Source: Paraglaciecola arctica | Lineage (GTDB): Bacteria > Pseudomonadota > Gammaproteobacteria > Enterobacterales > Alteromonadaceae | DNA: 11,379 bases | Assembly (NCBI GenBank): GCA_003232445.1 | Contig: QIJM01000605.1 | Coordinates: 1-11,379, forward strand | Direction: 5' to 3' | In this document: positions 6,150-11,379 of the stretch, piece after piece | How positions within the stretch are numbered: position 1 is the first letter of the stretch | How the letters are laid out: every line of letters starts with the position of its first letter | The notes under the pieces: generated by a model | Database searches by the model: none | What the model saw: only the letters and a program-made list of their open reading frames with translations | What the model was told of the DNA's origin: nothing | Made by a program: the position numbers and the translations under genes

Positions 6150-6488
6150 TTTTTATCTTTGTATCGCAATAGGTTACTATTAACCACTCATCATTGCATC
6201 TGTTTCACGACTATATTTGATTACTAATTAACCTAATATTTACACTTGCATCAACGTTCTCATTAAATATTTGGAAAAATCACCTGAAAGTAGGCTTTGC
6301 ACGTCTTAAACACCCCCGTAAAATGATACATCGACATTGAAAACAGCCCCCAATTTTGCCACTGTTAGTATATTATTCACTAAAAGGCTAGGTATTCAGT
6401 AGTTTGTTCGCGAATTTTATTTGCTGATAATTTAACAACTCGATTGTTCCGCCAAATAATAAGCTGGGCATTATGAATAACTGCCTGT
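6150..6488. other. Degenerate spacer between two pseudogenes
   Basis: No gene supported. On the minus strand a frame ending at TAG 6380-6382 reads AREQAVIHNAQLIIWRNN and could be the shifted continuation of the DUF1016 remnant. Further left on the minus strand, a short open stretch ends in AVFNVDVSFYGGV (stop near 6316). Both look protein-like but are too short to assign. Confidence 0.4.
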
Positions 6489-6602
6489 TCACGCGCAATT
6501 CTCGCTTTCGGTGCAGAGAATAATACCTACGGTCGGGTTATCTTCTGGCGCTCTAATGTTGCTCTGTAATTTCATCCGCCTTTGAATGCTTTGCCCAAAA
6601 TT
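6489..6602 (-). pseudogene. DUF1016/YhcG-type PD-(D/E)XK nuclease family fragment
   Basis: A minus-strand frame ending at TGA 6489-6491 contains RAPEDNPTVGIILCTE, closely matching the conserved block of DUF1016 (YhcG) proteins that follows the nuclease core, where members read like (P)EDNPxxGIILC. Only about 30 codons remain, an ATG at 6573-6575 is accidental, and the frame closes upstream at 6609-6611, inside the neighbouring gene. The frame is lost right after the motif; a second frame downstream (toward 6380) may be its continuation after a frameshift. The missing N-terminal part and catalytic core are nowhere in the window. It abuts the stop codon of the fused synthase gene and may mark a recombination junction. 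Confidence 0.55.
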
Positions 6603-9600
6603 TAGTTTTTAGTCGCACCCTTCATTGAAAGTTTTATAATTTTACTTCGATAGTCTTGCAAGAGATTGTTGTCAAATACACTATATTTCTCCATGTGCTT
6701 AAGTAGTCTTATTGCAAGATCCAAATTAGAATCGGCTAGGGCTTTAGTCATATTAGACTCTAACTTAGATTTTTCTCTGTGCTTGAGTACTGTTAACTCA
6801 TTAACAGACTTTGCACTTCGGGCATGTGCATTTCTATAATACTTTTCAAGCACAACTAATTTTGGCAAACTTGACAATTCTGACGTTTTTACTGCATACA
6901 GCGCTTGCCCCACCTTAATTAGGCTGTCTTTATTGTGTCCTAACAGTTGTTCTATATTTTTCTCTTTCAGTTTTCTATTTTTATTTCTCTTATATTTAGT
7001 TTCACTAAACAGCAATTGCGATGCCACTTCCAATTGAATAACCGAGCTAGTAATTTTACCTAATATTTCTCTTGCTTTAGCTATATCACTATTATCTAAT
7101 AACATGAGCGCTTGCAGCATATGTATTCGGTCTGACCACTTTTCGTATTGATTGTAAAAAGTTCGCGCTTGTTTATTTTGACCTTGCCTCCACAATATTT
7201 CAAAGCGCAAACTGCGGCTTTTAGTGGGTGCAATTACCTTAAGTTGGTCTGCTATAAATCCGGCTAGCTTAAAATGATTGCGGGCTAATAAATAGCTACC
7301 CACGTTAACCAAGCTTTCCACTCGGTTTGATTCAAAATATGAATTAATATCTAGGCGATAGAGTTGTTTTAGAAAAATATAGGGGTTTTCTGCCTGTGGA
7401 ATTCTATCACCTAAAGCAGAAAGTCTAACTTCAGATAAAATATTTAAATCAGTATTTACTCGCGCATTATGCGAAACCAAGACCGCTTGTTTTCTCGATA
7501 ATGCGAAATAAAATAATAAATCATTGGCATTGTATATTTTATTATAATTCATTAATTTTTTCACTTCTGGTTCTGCCAGTCGTCGTTCTATTTTTTTATT
7601 ATTAAAATATAGCTTGTGATTTGATCCGAACATAATTAAATCACCCGTATTAATATTCGCTAATACCATGCCTTCTGGGAAAACAGAATAAAACGACTTG
7701 AAAAGTGATTTCAAAGTTGTGACGTCCATATGAAATAAGTTAATCCATTGACCATAAATCCCCCTATTGGCTAACCTAGATCGAACTAGTATAAAAAACT
7801 CTTTCGTGAATACTGTTGCCGCATGCGCCAACCACGGATGCGAAGGTTGCGATGCGATTATGTCGTACTTTTTATTACTCATTAACAACGAGTTACGCGC
7901 ATCATTAAATTCAATGCTAACTCGCGGATTCTGTAAAACTGGAATTTTCCCCCCATAAACTGCCCGACCACCATCGACTACCGCTGGTTCAAGCTCCACT
8001 ACTTTAATCGAATTTAATTTTGTATAGCTTAATGCACTTGTCGTAACACCGCCCCCAAAACCTATAACAAAAGCTGATTTGGGATCATCGTGCAAAAAAT
8101 AAGGCACTAATCCTAATAAACTTTCGATGACTGGCGTTCTATATTTGTTCTTAATATCGAAGATAGATTCCTTAAGCCCATTGTTTTGTAAATAAACTGT
8201 ATGCCCATCGTAGGTCACCATGCTAACAACGCCCATTTTACCTTCTTTTAGGAACAGATAAGTTGGTTTTATATATAACTTTTTGGAAGCAGTGTATTTG
8301 GCGTTATAATTGACAGAGGTAATGAGACCTTTGTAATCGAGGTGAGGAAGCCAAGTGCTCGCTGCCACTATAGCAGCGACTAAAGCAACCAAAGTTAATT
8401 TACGCACTTTTGTCTTTATTGAAGCGGTCTTTATTGAAACAAAAAATATTAAGCTTGTTGCTAATAATAAAAACGCCATACTTGTTAGGAGTTTGTCCGT
8501 ACCGTATTCGGGTATAAAATAAAACCCGGCTGCCACTGCGCCGAAAATACTTGCTATAGTATTCACTGCGTAAGCCTTACCAATTCTTTTGCGGATACCC
8601 GTCAAGTTTCCGCAGTATACTTTCAAATTAATTGGAAATAACGCGCCTAAAATAAAAGTGGGTATAAACAAAATTACAAATACCAGTGAATATTTATAAA
8701 TTCGAATTAACCACATATTGGTGGTTAGCTCATTAATAAGATCATACAAATTCGGTAACCAACTTAGGGCCACCCTGGTAAAAATTACCGATACACCAAG
8801 CAGCAATACGAGAACCCCCATCCACATCGCAGGTTTATTCATTTTTAATACGTAATTTCTAATTACCCATGAACCTGTGCTTATACCGATGAGAAAAATT
8901 GTCAAAATTGCGGAAAAACCATATATTGTAGTTCCGGTAAAAATAGACAAATATTTTGTCCAAGCAACTTCACACGCAATTGATACAAATCCTGTAATGA
9001 CCAATACTAAAAGCGCTTGCTTACGTAGTCGTTCTTCGTGTGGGATAATCTTGTTCAGAAGCTTTGGTTGAATATCTACTTTAGCACCCTCATCGACCGG
9101 CGCTAATACTATTCGGCTATTAAAAAATAATCCGGTTATCACGATAAACACATTAATGCTTACCGCGATATACACCGCCCCATCTAACCCCCAAAGCGGT
9201 ATAAATACAAACCCCGATAATCCAGCACCCAATACTGCACCCGCCGTATTCAAGCTATATAATTGGCTCATACGCACGCCATAATTGGACTGTTTCCTGA
9301 TTAATAATGCAGCCATAACAGGGAACGTTGCTCCCATGCAAATCGTTGGGATACTTAGCAACACCATCGTCAACAAAAACTTCATTGGAATTGTCGAACT
9401 CAACCCTGGGATAGCTGCAACTACCGACTCTAGATTAATCAAAATTGGCAACAGCAGTAACCCACTAATCGCGATCACAGCCTCAAGAATTAAATAACGG
9501 CGCAAATCAGATTTTTTACTTCTTGTAAGTCGGTCAGCAAAATAGCTCCCTATTGCTAAACCTAAAAAAAATGCCGCCAAGACGGTACTTATAGACGCGC

Positions 9601-9703
9601 TTGTAGACCCCATACTAATGCCCAATAAACGAACCCATACCACCTGGTAGGTCAAGCTTGCAATGCCAGAAAACAATAAAAATAATGCAAATAGTCTAGT
9701 CAT
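6602..9703 (-). CDS. Fused polytopic membrane protein / spermidine-synthase-like protein with helical C-terminus
   Basis: A 1033-residue inner-membrane protein with three parts. Residues 1 to about 452 form roughly a dozen hydrophobic segments in two related halves, each opening with an ALxYQVVWVRLL-like motif (SLTYQVVWVRLL at 16-27; SIACEVAWTKYL at 241-252), as in the fused MFS/spermidine-synthase family. Residues about 460-750 are a SpeE-like Rossmann domain: GFGGGV at 548-553, VVELEP at 568-573, FNDARN at 599-604 and YDIIASQPSHPW at 613-624. The Asp expected in true spermidine synthases within the last motif is Gln619 here (family members often have Glu), so aminopropyl transfer is doubtful. 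Residues about 790-1033 are helical and TPR-like. The gene starts 7 bases after the asparagine synthase stop with no clear ribosome site, suggesting translational coupling. Reaction and substrate are unknown. Confidence 0.85.
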   Translation of the reverse strand: MTRLFALFLLFSGIASLTYQVVWVRLLGISMGSTSASISTVLAAFFLGLAIGSYFADRLTRSKKSDLRRYLILEAVIAISGLLLLPILINLESVVAAIPGLSSTIPMKFLLTMVLLSIPTICMGATFPVMAALLIRKQSNYGVRMSQLYSLNTAGAVLGAGLSGFVFIPLWGLDGAVYIAVSINVFIVITGLFFNSRIVLAPVDEGAKVDIQPKLLNKIIPHEERLRKQALLVLVITGFVSIACEVAWTKYLSIFTGTTIYGFSAILTIFLIGISTGSWVIRNYVLKMNKPAMWMGVLVLLLGVSVIFTRVALSWLPNLYDLINELTTNMWLIRIYKYSLVFVILFIPTFILGALFPINLKVYCGNLTGIRKRIGKAYAVNTIASIFGAVAAGFYFIPEYGTDKLLTSMAFLLLATSLIFFVSIKTASIKTKVRKLTLVALVAAIVAASTWLPHLDYKGLITSVNYNAKYTASKKLYIKPTYLFLKEGKMGVVSMVTYDGHTVYLQNNGLKESIFDIKNKYRTPVIESLLGLVPYFLHDDPKSAFVIGFGGGVTTSALSYTKLNSIKVVELEPAVVDGGRAVYGGKIPVLQNPRVSIEFNDARNSLLMSNKKYDIIASQPSHPWLAHAATVFTKEFFILVRSRLANRGIYGQWINLFHMDVTTLKSLFKSFYSVFPEGMVLANINTGDLIMFGSNHKLYFNNKKIERRLAEPEVKKLMNYNKIYNANDLLFYFALSRKQAVLVSHNARVNTDLNILSEVRLSALGDRIPQAENPYIFLKQLYRLDINSYFESNRVESLVNVGSYLLARNHFKLAGFIADQLKVIAPTKSRSLRFEILWRQGQNKQARTFYNQYEKWSDRIHMLQALMLLDNSDIAKAREILGKITSSVIQLEVASQLLFSETKYKRNKNRKLKEKNIEQLLGHNKDSLIKVGQALYAVKTSELSSLPKLVVLEKYYRNAHARSAKSVNELTVLKHREKSKLESNMTKALADSNLDLAIRLLKHMEKYSVFDNNLLQDYRSKIIKLSMKGATKN

Positions 9704-9710
9704 TTAGGCG

Positions 9711-11379
9711 TTATCCAAGCGGGGCTTGATAACCAGTAACAGCAGTCTCACGGCACGGATTTTTTTTCAAGGAAATATTATTAAAACAATCCGCACGTTT
9801 CTCGATAAACAATTCGTGTAACAACTGCACTGATAGCACAAGTAACAATATCCATTCAATCTGCATAGTTCGGTAATAACTATTCATACAATCAGGGTTA
9901 GGCTGTGTCCTGATAGTGGTATACAAAGAATCTACAACCTCCGGGTTAAAGACTTTAGTTTCAGATATTTTATCAAATGATAAGTAAGGCTCTACTTCTG
10001 AATGTCTGTCGGCACTAAAGAACCACTCTCGAATAGGTGTATAGAAACCTCGCTTTTTATATTCACCTGGTAGTTCTGGTAATCTTGGAGCCATCATTTT
10101 CTTCAGTATATATTTTTCATCCATACCATTAAGTTTTAAGTCAGGAGGGATACTCGCCGCCAGTTCCACTAACTTGTGGTCCATAAACGGCACACGTGCT
10201 TCAACACCATGAGCCATGCTCAAGCGGTCACTTTTCCACAAAATCCATCCAGGTAAGCGTGTTTTGGTCTCGAAAAGTAAAGATTGATTTAGTGGATGAC
10301 GACCCTGAATGCCAGGCTGCATTTCTTCTAATAAACAGTCCATTTGTGTATCTGCTGCTAATGGATCAATCAATTCATTGGTAAAGAGATTAGAGCTGCT
10401 CTGACCTGTTATTTGCCAGAAATCAAACCAAGCTGGATAAAATCCAAACCGATCTATCGTTTTACGCTGAGCGCTCCGACTGTGTAATTTAAGCAACAAG
10501 CGCATATGATTTTCGGAAAAATACTCGGTATATTCCTTAAGATAAGTTCGCTTTCTAAATAGCGAGGAAAGTAAGCCATTAGAGCCCGTTCGCATACGGT
10601 CTTGTCGATAACAATCATACCCCGCCAATATTTCGTCCGCACCGTCGCCGGTAACAACCACCTTGACATCATTTTTTCGAACAAGGTCAGAAAGAAGATA
10701 ATGAGGAATATCAACCGCCATACGCTGAGGCTGCTCTAGATGATATAAACAATTCCGAAATAAATTTAAATAACCACCCTCTTTGCTATCTTCCATTACT
10801 ATTTCAGTATTAGAAATACCTAAATGTTCAGCGATTTTTTTATAGTAGCAGGATTCATCATGTTGCGGGTTTCTAAAACCAATCGAAAACGTACGCAATT
10901 TTTGATGGTAATGATCAGATAACAAACTGGTCATTGCGCACGAATCAATCCCACCTGATAAATAGGATGCCACTTCGACATCTCCCGTTGTATGCATGGT
11001 AGTCGTCTCAGCTAAAGAAGACGAAAATTTGCTTAGCCAGTATGACTCAGAATAACTTTCATATTCATTATGTTTTGGAAAATCTAGATTCCAATAACAA
11101 GTTTGTTTGAATTTCTTATTCGAATCTTGCGACATAAAGTACCCAGGAGGTAACTCCATTATAGACTCGAAAATAGTATTCGGACTTATTGAAAACTGAT
11201 ATTTAAAATAGTTTTTAATTGAATGCAAGTCAAACCTTGGCTCCACCAAGCGAGACGCAAATATAGCCTTGATTTCAGAAGCGACTATTAATGTTTTTTT
11301 ATCTTGGTAAAAAAAAAGTGGCTTTATTCCTAATCGATCTCTAGCTATAAATAAGTTATTGCTTTCGATATCATGAATG
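9711..11379 (-). CDS. asnB: Asparagine synthase (glutamine-hydrolysing), 5' end outside the window
   Basis: Transfers ammonia from glutamine to an AMP-activated carboxylate. The frame is open to the right edge (555 codons visible), so the GTG at 11247-11249 is internal and the true start lies outside. Visible first is the end of the class II amidotransferase domain (ARDRLGIKPL and VASEIKAIF); the catalytic N-terminal Cys is not in the window. The synthase domain has the ATP-binding PP-loop SGGIDS (10941-10958), SIGFRNPQHDE, and GDGADEILAGYDCYR, followed by RLPGWILWKSDRLSMAHGVE-type substrate-site sequence and EARVPFMDHKLVELA. The missing part is probably about 100 residues, giving a total near 650, typical of AsnB paralogues in polysaccharide and exosortase-linked loci rather than housekeeping AsnB. 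It sits upstream of, and probably in operon with, the fused synthase. The true acceptor may not be aspartate. Confidence 0.9.
   Translation of the reverse strand, partial: IHDIESNNLFIARDRLGIKPLFFYQDKKTLIVASEIKAIFASRLVEPRFDLHSIKNYFKYQFSISPNTIFESIMELPPGYFMSQDSNKKFKQTCYWNLDFPKHNEYESYSESYWLSKFSSSLAETTTMHTTGDVEVASYLSGGIDSCAMTSLLSDHYHQKLRTFSIGFRNPQHDESCYYKKIAEHLGISNTEIVMEDSKEGGYLNLFRNCLYHLEQPQRMAVDIPHYLLSDLVRKNDVKVVVTGDGADEILAGYDCYRQDRMRTGSNGLLSSLFRKRTYLKEYTEYFSENHMRLLLKLHSRSAQRKTIDRFGFYPAWFDFWQITGQSSSNLFTNELIDPLAADTQMDCLLEEMQPGIQGRHPLNQSLLFETKTRLPGWILWKSDRLSMAHGVEARVPFMDHKLVELAASIPPDLKLNGMDEKYILKKMMAPRLPELPGEYKKRGFYTPIREWFFSADRHSEVEPYLSFDKISETKVFNPEVVDSLYTTIRTQPNPDCMNSYYRTMQIEWILLLVLSVQLLHELFIEKRADCFNNISLKKNPCRETAVTGYQAPLG

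Noticed and set aside
6092..6151. Imperfect palindrome resembling an integron attC site or a terminator
   Set aside because: ACCCAATAGC pairs with GCTTCATTGGGT with a 2-base bulge and an overlapping hairpin is followed by T's, but the attC core consensus is not met, no integrase is visible, and the stretch reads as decayed VOC coding sequence with no plus-strand gene to terminate.
10196..10714. Short frames on both strands inside the asparagine synthase gene
   Set aside because: Out-of-frame shadows of a conserved enzyme.
11247..11249. GTG as the start of the asparagine synthase
   Set aside because: The same frame continues upstream with conserved amidotransferase sequence (ARDRLGIKPL) to the window edge, so the GTG is internal.
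1..11379. CRISPR array, tRNA or rRNA genes, intact insertion sequence
   Set aside because: No regularly spaced repeats, no tRNA- or rRNA-like segments and no transposase frame were found on reading both strands; the only repeat family is the REP element.

Overview
The window looks like chromosomal DNA of a moderately AT-rich proteobacterium, most likely a gammaproteobacterium. The evidence is the gene families, the AraC-type regulator paired with an alcohol dehydrogenase, and GTAG-headed REP palindromes. I cannot name a genus. No rRNA, tRNA, CRISPR array or intact mobile element was seen.

Layout. Left edge (1-1452): the last codons of a plus-strand nucleotide-sugar epimerase, then a facing pair of REP hairpins, then galE on the minus strand. 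Directly upstream of galE is a 5'-truncated, unrecognised reading frame that stops 1 base before the galE ATG. Positions 1453-1918 hold only a third REP copy. A DsrE2-type sulfur-relay-like protein lies on the minus strand at 1919-2533. Its upstream region contains a perfect 7-bp inverted repeat and a 10-bp direct repeat spaced by two helical turns. Divergent from it is a TetR/AcrR repressor wrecked by two in-frame stops and a missing C-terminal half. After more debris and a fourth REP copy comes a zinc alcohol dehydrogenase (minus), divergent from an AraC-family regulator (plus). This pair probably forms an aldehyde/alcohol-responsive unit.

Right of the AraC gene, about 1.1 kb (5497-6601) is mostly decayed DNA. 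It holds a small two-segment membrane protein, a broken VOC/glyoxalase gene and a broken DUF1016/YhcG-type nuclease gene. The rest of the window (6602 to the right edge) is one minus-strand operon. An asparagine synthase of the class II glutamine-amidotransferase type runs off the right edge, and 7 bases after its stop comes a 1033-residue polytopic membrane protein fused to a spermidine-synthase-like domain and a helical C-terminal region. This part appears more AT-rich than the left half and probably belongs to a surface polysaccharide or similar accessory locus; that is inference from context.

Together, the epimerase remnant, GalE, the amidotransferase and the fused membrane enzyme hint at cell-surface sugar metabolism at both ends. 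In between lies a stretch of stress and detoxification functions (DsrE2, alcohol dehydrogenase, VOC) in which several genes are decaying. The AsnB/fused-synthase operon is the least explained system here.
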